Of a stretch of DNA of 64,000 bases, positions 12,801 to 22,485 are shown one piece after another (the first letter of the stretch is position 1; every line of letters begins with the position of its first letter). The stretch spans positions 25,332,792-25,396,791 of the forward strand of contig OX392532.1 in the NCBI GenBank assembly GCA_947623455.1, given 5' to 3'. Source of the DNA: Mimachlamys varia (lineage: Eukaryota; Mollusca; Bivalvia; Pectinida; Pectinidae). The position numbers and the translations under genes are program-made. The notes below the pieces were generated by a model. It made no database searches and was not told the origin of the DNA. It was given only the letters and a program-made list of their open reading frames with translations.

Positions 12801-15800
12801 GATGCGAAAAAAAAATGTCTAAGTACGCCTATATGCCTCTCTAAATCCGGTTGAGGACAAATCATGCGCCGCATAACCTAGAAATGTCGTTTCGCAGCAT
12901 TCATTTAGTTCGCTGAAGACAATGTCCGGTGAGCTAAGTCACAATATACATATATCCTGTTCTTTGATAAGTGTTATACATAACCAGGGGGTGACTATTG
13001 TTACGTGGATACACGGCCTTGCATATCAAAATCAGGAAATTACAAAACCACGTCAATCTGATTGAAAAAATCATATCTTGATCTCCGCGCCGTTACGTAA
13101 ACTTCTCTCTGCTGCGTTAAGATCTGAAATAATCCCATAGAGGGTCATGTCCCGATGACCTTTCGCATTAGCCAATCAAATTACTACTGGCAGAATCTTG
13201 ACAGTGAAATGTTGAGGCGACAAAGCTTGCATAAACACATTTTTCCGTTTAGTCATTTCGTCACCAAAAAGTTCGTGCGGAATAATGTGACGAAATGGCT
13301 TGCTGCAAGATGACAGGTCGCTGGAAAAATATTTTAGTGTAAGTAAAGAGGCGACAAAGGTCATCTGGACGTGACCTCTTATGGGATGTTGTCAGACCCT
13401 TGTAGAACGGAGTGAGAACAAGGATCTGTATTTTAATCAGATTGAAAACCAGGTCAACTGGTTCGGACCTTTTGGCCTTGTGATAACGTCCTGGCTCCCC
13501 TAGAGTTCCCGGATTCGCGCCCGGCTCGTCTCACTAGTTTCATTTCTGTTCTTTGTTGTTAAATACTGTTTATTTCCCATGTCGGGATGTGTGTATTAAT
13601 AAGAACCCAAGTCTGGGTATGTGCATGTACGAAATGTGCTAATCATCACAATGATAATTTCTTAAATATAATTATTGCCCCTGGTACCCGATTAAACGTT
13701 ACGTCCTGACTGATCTGTTTGATTTGTATGCCTACGTCAGGTTGTATATGCCGACACTATTGCATGTTTAATGGGCTTGTTTAACCTTAACTGTTAATTA
13801 GGGTGTTAAACAAAATGTGCTTAATAGCTAATAAAGATATATGCACCCTTTTGATTTGCTTGGGCACCCCTTTCATCCTTCACCTCTCTGAATTGTTCCA
13901 TCACTGCGTTTGCTATTGGTGCCATCATAGCTGCAGTGGCTGTATTGTTTATCCACATCGACAGGAACCACGTTGGCAACATCATTCCGAACATTAACCT
14001 GCAATGGGTGCAAAGAGGATAAACAAAACTTTGAAGACTACAGACACTGCAGTCACCATAGTACCCAATTATCGAACTAACGTGATTATACACGGATTAT
14101 TCTAGCCATGGATAAAAGATACATGTAATACATTAACGTTTCATGATAAAAGATGACACAATACACACACGCTGCACTATAAAATTGAGTGAATATAAAT
14201 CATGAACGATGTAAGTACTCAAATGAGATAACTGTGACTATAAATAACATTAAAGAACAATTGATGGTTGATAAAACTGTTGCGAAACGTGACCGCATAT
14301 AGAACCTGACGTAGGAAAACAAATCAAACACGCCCGCCATGAAGTAACATGTAATCTGGTACTAGAAGATGTAATTATATATTTTTAAGAAATAATCATT
14401 GTGATAATTAGTACATTTTGTACTTGCTAACATCCCGACCTGGCAAATAAACAATATTTCAAACGAAGAGGAGAAATGAAACAAGTGTGACGAGCCGGGC
14501 GCGAACCCGAAATCAAAATTTTTTTTTTCTTTTTACATTTTTATAAAGATCGAATATTACAAATCCGCGTGCCAATATTGTACTGTTTTTACATAAGCAT
14601 TATACGTTAACTGATAATCAGGAAATGATTTCTTCTCAGCGTGTTCTAACAAATAGTTTTTATTAGTAAATTCCATATGATTCTCACCATACAGGTTCAG
14701 ATCCAACCATGATTAAAACCTTCAGAGCAATACGTTTATGTATGTCCCAGTGCTCGATAGCTGCTGCAAGAATGAGTCCTCCAATAAACAGCATAGAAGT
14801 ATCCTTAAAATGTAAATGAACAAGATATTGTAACGACATTGTAAACAAATGTTACAGCCATCAGGAGCACACAAATCAAATCAAATCTCATTATTCCTCT
14901 GATGCGAGATAACAAAATAGGGCCAAGCGTGTTCAACAGTGTATTTGAGCTCGGTAGTACGTCTATGAAATGGACAATGCGCGAAAAGGTCGTAGCCTGC
15001 ATGAGAATACCTTTAAAGTTACGCATTGACTTTGTAACAGGAACAAGAGATCTCGAGGGATTTCGGCGCCCATCAATGTTTGATATTCAATTGTTCATTG
15101 AAAGGCGCATTTCCCCTTTCCCTTATTTGCTCTTGCTTTCTCTTAGTTTAATAACATTTGAGAAATACAAAATCCTAAATGGCTGTCAGCCATTTTGTTT
15201 TAACTATCCGTCTCAAAATCAATAGAACACAAAAAGGAACCAGGGGAAGTTCTTCTCAAGATATAACGGTAACACATTTTCATTGTCAAAATCGAAGATT
15301 GCCGTTTGTCATCTATTTTTTTTCTATCTGTCTCGAAATCGATAATGCACAACCCAGGACAAAGACTAGCATACAAACAAAAATTTGGAAACGTCAATTC
15401 GGTCATTTTGAAGATGTAACTGTAGCATCTGATAATTGTGGTATAAAAATGTTCATACCAAATCTGAAAGGAATCTATATAATACCCATATTTGGCAATA
15501 AAGGGGGCATTTCTCTGCCAAATTTAGTCGAAATGTGACGATAATACTGTCACCATAACGTTGATCCTGACCCTCGTTCGAGGTATAATCATATCCCTCC
15601 AAAATATATGATTTGAGAGATAACAAGCTGTAAACGTCACAATAGAATAAAAAAGCAAACTAAACCAATCGGAAAAGCACATGTGCGAAGTGTTTAAAAT
15701 AACAATCTGTAAACATAAGTTCAAAATGACAACCGATAGTCACAAAAGAAATATTTCCATTGTAAAACAAAAACCCGGCTTCTGATAATATGAAGGAACT

Positions 15801-16399
15801 ATGTCTATACAGTAAGTAAATGTACTTACGTTGATATAAGCAGAAGATGTATCTGAAGCTGACATCAGACCTATGGCGGGAAAAATAACAACTGGCAACA
15901 ATGAGGTTACGGCAATTGGAAGTGCCTCTGTTATCCAGAATACAGCGGACAGTATCACAACATATGCACATTTTGTTTCCTACAAACCAAATGTTTATAT
16001 TTTCAATCAACAGCTTTTACGAAAGTAACTTAGTGTTGCGCTGACATATATTGACATAAACATAAGTATTAGGCACTTCACAAATTTAGTAATGTTAGTA
16101 AAAATAGCAAGACACCCCATTTGGCCACATTCTTTCGACAATGGGTTGGGTTTGCAACGTTTGCTAGAGGGCCGAACCATGAAATATATAAATATATTGC
16201 TGGTGACTCTTTGTGTAAACTACTTGAACGAAATAATTTGTCTTCCCGTTTCACATTAGAGAAACGTTTTATATAAGAAAGTCTTGCAAGGTAAACATAC
16301 CTGACTGTCGGAAAGGAGAATCAATGGCAGTAGCACTATCGGTGTCAGTGTTATAATGATGAAATTTCTGATCGCCCAGATATCTTGTAAAAGACCCAT
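734..16399 (-). CDS. SLC13-family sodium-coupled anion (di/tricarboxylate or sulfate) transporter, 12 exons, C-terminus off the left edge
   Basis: Plasma-membrane secondary transporter that by family co-transports Na+ with citrate/succinate-type anions or sulfate. Twelve coding exons (16301-16399, 15830-15979, 14688-14803, 13868-13998, 12385-12511, 6697-6846, 5551-5679, 3152-3244, 2374-2478, 1809-1900, 1601-1713, 734-895) join with GT/AG borders and consistent phases into 489 codons. Family marks in order: an N-terminal membrane segment; [58 protein letters not shown] (first substrate/Na+ loop); [94 protein letters not shown] (second substrate/Na+ loop). Full-length relatives have about 560-600 residues, so 70-100 are missing; the ATPPNAI-type exon is not in bases 1-733. 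In the first loop the usual Ser-Asn-Thr reads Asn-Asn-Thr. Family call is firm; the exact substrate is not settled. Confidence 0.93.
1601..1713 (-). CDS. SLC13 exon 11
   Basis: Encodes [20 protein letters not shown] then GFAIAKGSE, the LPWk....PW.i..L.GGGfAlAkGs family signature. Donor GTATGT; phase 0 into exon 12. Confidence 0.94.
1809..1900 (-). CDS. SLC13 exon 10
   Basis: Acceptor TTTTCAG, donor GTAACT. Encodes [20 protein letters not shown], equivalent to the V.D.T.A......LF..PS stretch. Phase agrees with both neighbours. Confidence 0.85.
2374..2478 (-). CDS. SLC13 exon 9
   Basis: Acceptor CGTGCAG, donor GTATGT. Encodes a helix ending [20 protein letters not shown], matching the LWftRdPgf..GW family motif. 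Confidence 0.92.
3152..3244 (-). CDS. SLC13 exon 8
   Basis: 30 codons plus split codons. [13 protein letters not shown] matches the cytosolic ..eYe.LGpms. motif of SLC13 proteins. Acceptor TTTAG, donor GTAAGT. Confidence 0.88.
3677..3979 (+). CDS. Unrecognised 100-codon open frame inside an SLC13 intron
   Basis: Runs opposite to the SLC13 gene. The stretch [20 protein letters not shown] is acidic and looks protein-like in composition, and a CTAGCAG that could act as an acceptor lies just inside the frame. I cannot assign a family, and it has no neighbouring exon I can see. It may be a chance frame or a fragment of an old element. Confidence 0.2.
   Translation: MFSSSVEISMETAIGDQVFSSEAEFVEGLIRIENYNLEKSYRYINSRIFADEVERIYLSKGEIKDKTYLGHTNLTYCSSENEISKFQFLKISSERLFSKD
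5551..5679 (-). CDS. SLC13 exon 7
   Basis: Acceptor TTTCAG, donor GTAGGT. Encodes [20 protein letters not shown] and an aromatic-rich helix (WLWFFILFF) typical of the family's middle membrane region. Confidence 0.9.
6697..6846 (-). CDS. SLC13 exon 6
   Basis: Encodes [20 protein letters not shown] followed by FPNII, the conserved YaA.IGG.aTLtG..PN block. Acceptor TTTACAG, donor GTAAGT; phases match exons 5 and 7. Confidence 0.93.
7010..7420. repeat. Dispersed repeat, also at 17290-17790 (inverted) and in part at 32620-32800
   Basis: Shares stretches such as TATCAAGAAAGGGAAAGTTC / its complement, GTCGATGA...CGGGTG and the CTGTATC..TTAAGTGATATGAAG block with the other two places. No coding frame is evident. 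It is probably a non-autonomous element of unknown class. Confidence 0.5.
7602..7722. mobile_element. Internally deleted TTAA-flanked MITE
   Basis: Starts AAGGCCCAATAG and ends ATATTGGGCCT|TTAA. It keeps the TTAC-CGCTCAGGT..ACTTCGTTTTAGAC block of the full copies at 9042-9434 and 44518-44910 but lacks their left half. Confidence 0.7.
7840..8170 (-). pseudogene. Degenerate piggyBac transposase C-terminus
   Basis: The minus strand reads REVVCQLV, then a frame break, then [20 protein letters not shown] and [11 protein letters not shown]. This resembles the end of piggyBac transposases (..RHF...P.T..K..P.RRC.VC..), where a cysteine-rich zinc finger follows. Most of the cysteines are lost here and the frame is broken, so it is not functional. 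TTAA-type MITEs sit on both sides (7602 and 9042), which fits the class. Confidence 0.5.
8404..8807. repeat. 404-bp near-perfect palindrome (foldback element)
   Basis: Left arm 8404-8597 and right arm 8614-8807, each 194 bp, around a 16-nt loop (GGATACATTTTTTAGA). I see only a handful of mismatches between arms. No coding content. Confidence 0.95.
9042..9434. mobile_element. TTAA-flanked MITE (piggyBac-like), full copy
   Basis: Begins TTAAGGCCCAATGTACGTAA and ends TTACGTATATTTGGCCTTTAA, so the ends are inverted repeats and both sides show TTAA. The copy at 44518-44910 is closely similar over its full length. Confidence 0.8.
9435..11790. other. SLC13 intron, no gene recognised
   Basis: AT-rich intron. 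It holds a duplicated 27-bp stretch (CCTCCGCCATTAC) near 10720-10770, a 13-bp local duplication near 10325 and a C-tract at 11552. Open frames are short and unlike any family I know. Confidence 0.5.
11819..11960. repeat. 37-bp minisatellite, four units
   Basis: Four copies of a unit like GAAGGACGACCTCCCAGTGG + ATATGATGTGAGTGGTA with point changes. It abuts a dispersed-repeat block containing the CCTCCC..GGGAGG theme. Confidence 0.8.
12139..12290 (+). repeat. Dispersed TATGCGATG repeat
   Basis: GGTGTATGCGATGTAGATAT ... GTATGTTCGAGTAAGCCTCC ... AAAGTGCTACC ... GGACACCCCACCCGGTCACA. The same blocks recur at 18553-18730, 23376-23553 and 63918-64000, and partly inverted near 60535-60600. Non-coding. 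Confidence 0.75.
12385..12511 (-). CDS. SLC13 exon 5, variable loop
   Basis: 41 complete codons plus split codons, between acceptor TTGTTAG and donor GTAAGC. The protein is hydrophilic and acidic with three cysteines ([14 protein letters not shown]) and fits the variable loop that separates the two halves of SLC13 proteins. It is supported by phase rather than by sequence similarity. Confidence 0.7.
13054..13444. mobile_element. MITE with CAATCTGATT ends and 10-bp target duplication (copy A)
   Basis: 391 bp. Left end CAATCTGATTGAAAAAATCA, right end TGTATTTTAATCAGATTG. Flanks are AAAACCACGT and AAAACCAGGT (9 of 10 identical). Inner blocks such as CGAAATGGCTTGCTGCAAGA and GGCGACAAAG recur in the copies at 36891-37255, 56190-56536 and 32880-33605. 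Confidence 0.9.
13868..13998 (-). CDS. SLC13 exon 4, first substrate/Na+ binding loop
   Basis: Acceptor CATTGCAG. Encodes [20 protein letters not shown], the family's first re-entrant loop signature. The donor is uncertain: G|GTGCCC at 13868 and G|GTGCAT at 13847 both keep the phase and differ by seven codons. Confidence 0.9.
14688..14803 (-). CDS. SLC13 exon 3
   Basis: Encodes [20 protein letters not shown], the conserved GGL..A.AIE.W..HKRIAL block. Acceptor TTTTAAG, donor GTGAGA; ends with two bases of a Trp codon completed by exon 4. Confidence 0.93.
15830..15979 (-). CDS. SLC13 exon 2
   Basis: 50 codons in phase 0 between a TGTAG acceptor and a GTAAGT donor. Encodes [20 protein letters not shown], a hallmark SLC13 N-terminal stretch. 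Confidence 0.92.
16301..16399 (-). CDS. SLC13 exon 1 (start codon)
   Basis: ATG on the minus strand at 16399; 33 codons beginning [13 protein letters not shown] and ending SDSQ before a GTATGT donor. One hydrophobic helix (about residues 13-29) matches the first membrane segment of SLC13 proteins. No upstream in-frame alternative was needed. Confidence 0.85.
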
Positions 16400-18234
16400 A
16401 ATAACAGCAGAATGTCCCAGCAAATGGCGATTCACCCATTTACAGATACCTCAACGATTTACTTCCATAGTAGCAGTTGCTTATTGTGCGTGGTCATGTG
16501 CAAATACTGATTAGCATGAAAACTTGCGTACATAGGTCAGATACATACATGCTTTGTATGCATACCCACGAAGTAGCACTTACGATACAAATAATGACTT
16601 AAACATTAAATGATCTGGAATTGAACGTGGAATATTATACCTGCAAAAGGCACAATTTTATTACATTTTTACCAGTAAAATATATAAAAATTGTCATTCT
16701 ATAAAAATGATATTTTTCACTAGCTAACAAAAATGGCTTTTGATGATTTCACCAATCAAAACACAGCTTACAAGCTAGCTTGTGAAAAACTTCAAGCTGC
16801 CCATCTGTTCAAATGCTTGTTAGCTGTACGACACGAAGGCCTCATTTTACTGCACAGAATTACCAGATCTGTCTCTTCATTCAGAAAGTTTTATCTGGGA
16901 AAACACAGCTTTAATTCCAAAATTACTTTTGATTTTAAAGAACCTGCTAAGTCATCAATTCCATCTGTTTAATTGGAGGCAAATTGTTTGAAACGGAACA
17001 CGGACTGTCCAATGCGTCTCAAAGACAGAGTTGAAAAATGCAGACAAAAGTACATGTATAAGAAAACAAGTTTCATATCTGACAATAATAGGGTTAAAGC
17101 GTAACTTATATCGACGATATATAAACAACAAAAAGTTTGCTGACCACGTCGATCGTACATTGTATATACCCTTCTGAACTTGAAATAAAGGACACAACAG
17201 ACTCTTCTACACCAGCTGCTTACCTCGATCTCTACTAAAACTACGACCAACATGGACAGCTTACTACCAAGCTATAAGATAAATGTGATGATTTCAATTT
17301 TCCGATTGTGAACTTTTCCATTTCTTGATAGTAACATCCCTGCTTCTCCAACCTATGGTGTTTACATGTCGCAGTTGATTCGATAGTCTAGGGCTGGCTC
17401 TATATATCGGGATTTTCGTGTTCGATGTCGACTGCTGACAAACTAACAACACCATTTTGAGAACTTGATGTTTACATGGATGAGACAAAGATTTACATGG
17501 CGGGTATGATCAGAAATATGGGCAAGTTTTATGGTCGCCATCTTTGTCTTGAGAAATATTCTGTATCTTTAAGTGATATGAAGATGGACGTTTTTGAGTA
17601 TGCTCATTAATGTGTTGACTTGTTGTGATTGACAATGATACTCGGTTCTCATTTTGAGAACTTGATGTTTACATGGATGTGACAAAGATTTACATGGCGG
17701 GTGTCGTCGATGAAGCAGAAGTGCTTAATCTTCCGGAACACCTGGTCCTATTCTTTTGTACTTTTACAAGAGACTCCATGTAAATCTTTCCTTTGTTCAT
17801 ATTTTGCCCCTGATTTAATGGATTTTGAGCTCGGATTATGATTTTGTTAACGCTTCGGTATTCTCTTATTTATTTTCTTATATAAACCTGGATTACACCG
17901 ATACGTTATCATCTGGATAAATGTTGACAAAATAACTCCGCATTCCCTCGCTTCTCTACATCTTACAGACTGTTGATTCGGCGGTTATCAACATTACGTA
18001 ATGATCTGTGTTGATGGCGGGACTTTTTCAAGATATTTCACATGCACAGCAGTATAACATTTATTTTTTAAAGTAGACATACATTCTTCATTAATATCAG
18101 CGATAAAAAGAATGATCACATTTGAATATTTATAGTGTACACCGACATCTCATTGATAACAATTGTCCTGAAACTAGAGTTACGCTCAAAAAACTCGAGA
18201 ACGTGCCAAATTTCTTTGACATGGACAATATAAC
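16400..18234. other. Upstream of SLC13: repeats, no gene
   Basis: A promoter or untranslated exon of the SLC13 gene should lie here but cannot be pinpointed. 17130-17790 is an inverted copy of the dispersed repeat at 7010-7420. 17820-17890 matches, inverted, a stretch at 54530-54600. Confidence 0.45.
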
Positions 18235-18552
18235 ATGTGGCGTAGCTATGCAAATTATCAAGTTCGAGTCACAAGTGTATGACGTCATCAACAATGGACA
18301 TGGGCGGAGCTAACCACGTCTTATGCAAACGTCATGCTGTTACATTTATTGGATCGTTTTCACGTCTGTTTGCTTTGAAATGAAATATATATCCGCAAAT
18401 GGGGCTATATTGAACAGAAAAGTTATGAACCATTTACAGAAAAAATAATGTAAATAATAGAACTGTAAGCCAATGGCTTAACTATACTCCCGCCCCCACC
18501 TGTTTGGTTGATTGTTTTTAGGTCCTATTTACAGCTAGAGTAATTTAAGGAC

Positions 18553-18730
18553 GGCCTCCCGGTGTATGCGATGTGTGTGTGTGTTTTGAGAGCGTGTGTA
18601 TTTGGGAGGCAGCGGTATGTTCGTATAAGCCTTCTTGCGATAGTCTGGATCTTTTGTCGATTTAAAGTGCTCACAGCTGTCACACTAAAGTATACTGCCG
18701 AAAGCCCCCAGCAGAACGCCCCATAATAGA
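18553..18730 (+). repeat. Dispersed TATGCGATG repeat (also 23376-23553)
   Basis: ACGGCCTCCCGGTGTATGCG ... GGGAGGCAGCGGTATGTTCG ... AAAGTGCTCACAGCTGTCAC. CCTCCC and GGGAGG form an inverted pair around a TG-rich tract. Same family as 12139-12290. Confidence 0.75.
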
Positions 18731-18771
18731 AACTGTTATAAAGCAATGTTGATGACGTACCCATTTTGATC

Positions 18772-19395
18772 TGCAGATATACATCTACACATTGTCCCGA
18801 ACATTAGAACAGGTAACAAAAAAGTTGAAAGATTACAAAAAAGAGTGTTACGCATAATCCTAGATGCAGACTATTCTGTACCAAGTGAAGAATTGTTCTC
18901 AAAACTGAACTGGTTACCTTTTAATAAGAGAGTGAAGTATAATGAATGTGTTTTAATGTACAAAATTATCAACAAACTTTGTCCCAGTTACCTAGATTGT
19001 AATGTTTTAACTTCTAATATCCATGATAGACAGACCAGATCATCTACTGGAGGGAAATATGTAATTCCCAAACACAAGACACAGAAATTTAGAAATTCTT
19101 TTTTATTTAATGGCTCAACACTTTGGAATGGGCTTCCAGACAATGTTAAACACTGCCAAAACCTACCAAATTTTAAGCTTGAATGCAAGAAGCATATGTC
19201 AAATTTTATTTCATGAAGTTATCACTGTCTGGAAGTTTTAGCAATACATACTTATTATCTTATTATTATATCCCCATACCATTATCCTATTTCATGAAAC
19301 TCTTAATGCTTAACTTTGATGGATATTTTAAATATATGGCATGGTATCGAAATGTACTGTATGCATATGTCACATGTATTTTATAATAAAGTCTA
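18772..19395 (+). pseudogene. LINE reverse-transcriptase 3' end, truncated
   Basis: The open frame 18845-19216, extendable upstream by VERLQKR, encodes a CR1/Jockey-type tail: VLRIILDADYSVPSEELFSK, then LNWLPFNKRVKYNECVLMYK and FNGSTLWNGLPDNVK near the end. Only the part after the catalytic domain is present, so it is 5'-truncated like most LINE copies. It ends in AATAAAGTCTATTATTATTA, a probable poly-A signal and tail remnant. An identical copy lies at 23595-24218. Confidence 0.8.
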
Positions 19396-20449
19396 TTATT
19401 ATTACAAGCTTTACCGAACATAATCTTACAGTGTACTGGAATGATGAACGTATCATCTAAAGGTAGCTAAACTAAATACTAATACAAGAAACGCTTATCC
19501 GCAAGTTCAAACTGGGAGTAGAATGATGGGATAGCATGTTCTCTTTTTGTCCGGTTATCTCATCTTTTGAGAAAACATAACAGTTAATGGAATGTTAACA
19601 ATTTTAACACTCTAGATCTGTTTCATACACTTTTTGAATATTCAGAAATTTACAAATTTTCAGTATTTTAGTATCTCCTTAAAATACACTTGCACAAAAC
19701 AGCTTCGAAGTTTGTGTGTAGTAAGTAGACATCTGGGTGAATAAGTTTAAACTTGAAAGACAAGTTCATGAGTTGGCATTAAAATGAGGCAACAGAATCG
19801 CAGAGTCACTGGACTCTTTTTGTTCCTCACATTACCTACATTCCTACATTCCACATATACAATAAGCCGATGTACACAATATATGTATGGCAATTTTGAT
19901 TTACCGTGATCAAAAAACATTGAAACTCGAACTTGTCCAACACATATTATCCTTTACATGTGTGTGAAATTGGTGAAAATCCATGAAGAAACAAAGCCAC
20001 TACTGTGCTGAAAATTATTGTCTAAAAACAGCAAGTGACCTTGAGCCGACACTCCTGAAACTTGCAACTTGCAACTTGTCAAAGATATTTTAGGTATAAG
20101 TTTGTGTGGTTTGATGAAAATTAATTAGGAAAGTAATCCATTAGAGTGCTGACAATGATTTTCTAAAAATAGCCATAGTGAACTTGACCTTGACCTGATA
20201 ACCCTAAACTCGAACTCATCAATGATATTTTGATTTTGTATTTATACATGTTTATGTGTAGTTTGATAAAATCCATGAAGAAACGAAGCCACTAGAGTGC
20301 TGACAATGAATTTCTAACAAGAGGCCAAATGGGCCTACATCGCTCAACTGGTATCAATCTCTGGCTTATATTATAGTGTAACCCTAAAGATCCCTAAAAT
20401 CTTTTACTGTGAGACATTTAGAAGAACATGTTGAAATTTAAACATTTTT

Positions 20450-21725
20450 TACCCCTGTGGCCTTGTAAGACAACATAATTTATTTTCAAATTTTGTTTGG
20501 ATTCATCCCAGGACGCTACCAGCCAAATATCATGTCTCTAGGCATTTAGGTTTATCAGAACAAGTTTCTCAAAGCTTTGAACAGATTTGACTCTTGTGAC
20601 CTTCAATATTGGTCAAGGCCATTTTCTTTCGCAAAATTTGTCAAGCTTCATCCAAGGAACCTGTCAGCCAAATATCATGCTTCTAGGGCTTTTGGTATTT
20701 CAGAAGAACTCGTTTGAAAGTTTTAACAGATTTGACCCTTGTGACCTTGAATATAGGCCAAGGTCATGTCTTTTCTTAAAATTTGTCAAGCTTCATACAA
20801 GGAACCTTTCAGCCAAATATCATGCTTCTAGGGCTTTTGGTATTTCAGAAGAAGTCATTTGAAGGTTTTAACAGATTTGACCCCTGTGACCTCGAATATG
20901 AGTCAAGGTCACTTTTCCCAAACTTTGTCGAGCTTCATACAAGGAACCTGTCAGCCAAATATCATGCTCCTTGGGCTTTCGGTTGATTAGAAGAACGTGT
21001 TTAAATGTTTAAACAGATTTGACCTTGAATACAGGTCAAGGTCATTTCTTTTCCACAACTTTGTCGGGCTTCATCAAAGGCACCTTTCAGCCAAATATCA
21101 TGCTTCTTGGGTTTTTGGTTTATCAAAAAGTTGTTTAAATGTTTTAACAGATTTGACCCCTGTGACCTTGAATATAGGTCACGGTCATTTCTTTTCGCAA
21201 ACTTTGTCATGCTTCATCAGAGGAAGCTACAAGCCATATATAATGTCTCTGGGTCTATTGGTTAATCAGAAGAAGTCATTTAAATGTTTTAACAGATTTG
21301 ACCCTTGTGACCTTGAATATAGGTCAAGGTCATTTCTTTTCGCAAACTTTGTCGGGCTTCATCCAAAGAATCTTTCAGCCAAATATCATACTTCTAGGAA
21401 ATTTGATTTATTAGAAGAAGTTGTTTAAAGGTTATATTAGATTTGACCCCTGTGACATTGAATATGGATCAAGGTCGTTTCTTTACGCAAACTTTATTCA
21501 GCTTCATCAGAGGAAGCTACCAATCAAATATGAGGTCTCTATGCCTGACGGTATTTTAGAAGAAGTTGTTTGAAGGTTTCCACATTTTTGACCCCTAGCT
21601 GTGACTTTGAAATTAGGTCAAAGTGATTTTTTTTCGCAAACTTTGTTCAGCTCCTTCCAAGAAAGCTACCAGCCACATTTCATGTCACTTGGCCTGTCAG
21701 TATTTTAGAAGAAGTCTTTTAAAGG
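20450..21725 (+). repeat. Satellite of about eight 143-bp units with palindromic TGACCTTGA-N7-TCAAGGTCA sites
   Basis: Units start near 20594, 20738, 20883, 21021, 21161, 21304, 21450 and 21600, plus a weak one near 20456. Each has ACAGATTTGACCCTTGTGAC, a GGTCAAGGTCATTT block, CAGCCAAATATCATGCTTCT and a TCAGAAGAAGT block. The array ends in GGACGGACGGACGCTGCACC and ATCACTTGGCCCTTA. Open frames in it (e.g. 20997-21428) are by-products of the repeat. Confidence 0.9.
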
Positions 21726-22271
21726 AAAAAGTTGACGGACGCAGGACGGACGGACGCTGCACCATCACATAAGATCACTTGGCCCTTAAGATATTTGATT
21801 TTGTGCAAGTAGTGTAAAAGTGAAATACTTCGTGGTGTGGAAGCTTTTGCTTATTTCACTGCCAATAATTTTTCGCAGATGTACATTGTATCCACTTTTT
21901 TTTTGATACCATTCAATTTCTATAGTGGATAGTATATATCACATTGCTAAACAGAAGACTGACAGCACAAACATTTCCACACTGCTAACAGTTTGGAGGC
22001 TGACTAAGCGAAAAATTCCACACGCAAGTTTGATGAAAATTAATGAAAGAAAGAAAAAGTGCTGACAAATTTCAGTGGGCAGACAGATGGCTATGGAAAG
22101 TGTTTCTACACGACCCCCCCCCCCCCAACCTGAAACATTAAGGATGAAATTTATTTTTTGATAGATGATTTCATTCGAGATAATTTTGCTAGTTTGACGT
22201 CACTTGAATCTTCCCGGTTTATCATGACACAGTGGTGCTATATATGTGTACCGATGGGTTTAACTAGTCCT

Positions 22272-22485
22272 CGCAGTGGTCGAGTGGTTAAGGTGTTCCG
22301 ACATTCTACCACTAGCCCTCCAACCCTGGGAACTTGCGAGTTCGAAACCAACGAGAGGCAGTTGCCAGGTACTGACCATAGGTCGGTGGTTTTTACTCGG
22401 GGTACTCTGGCTTTCCTCCACCTCCAAAACCTCCTTAAACGACCTGGCTGTTAATAGGACTTCGAACAAAATAAACCAAACCTCA
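22272..22485 (+). mobile_element. tRNA-derived SINE
   Basis: A tRNA-like head with box A (GTGGTCGAGTGGTTAAGG) and box B (GCGAGTTCGAAACC) is followed by a body with CTCGGGGTACTCTGGCTTTC and a tail CGACCTGGCTGTTAATAGGA then CAAAATAAACC. Such heads and tails are typical of molluscan SINEs; I do not name the family. Short frames here are incidental. Confidence 0.75.

Noticed and set aside
20450..21725. CRISPR-like array or a repeat-containing protein gene
   Set aside because: Units are about 143 bp without distinct spacers, the genome is animal, and the open frames change between units, so they are by-products of a satellite.
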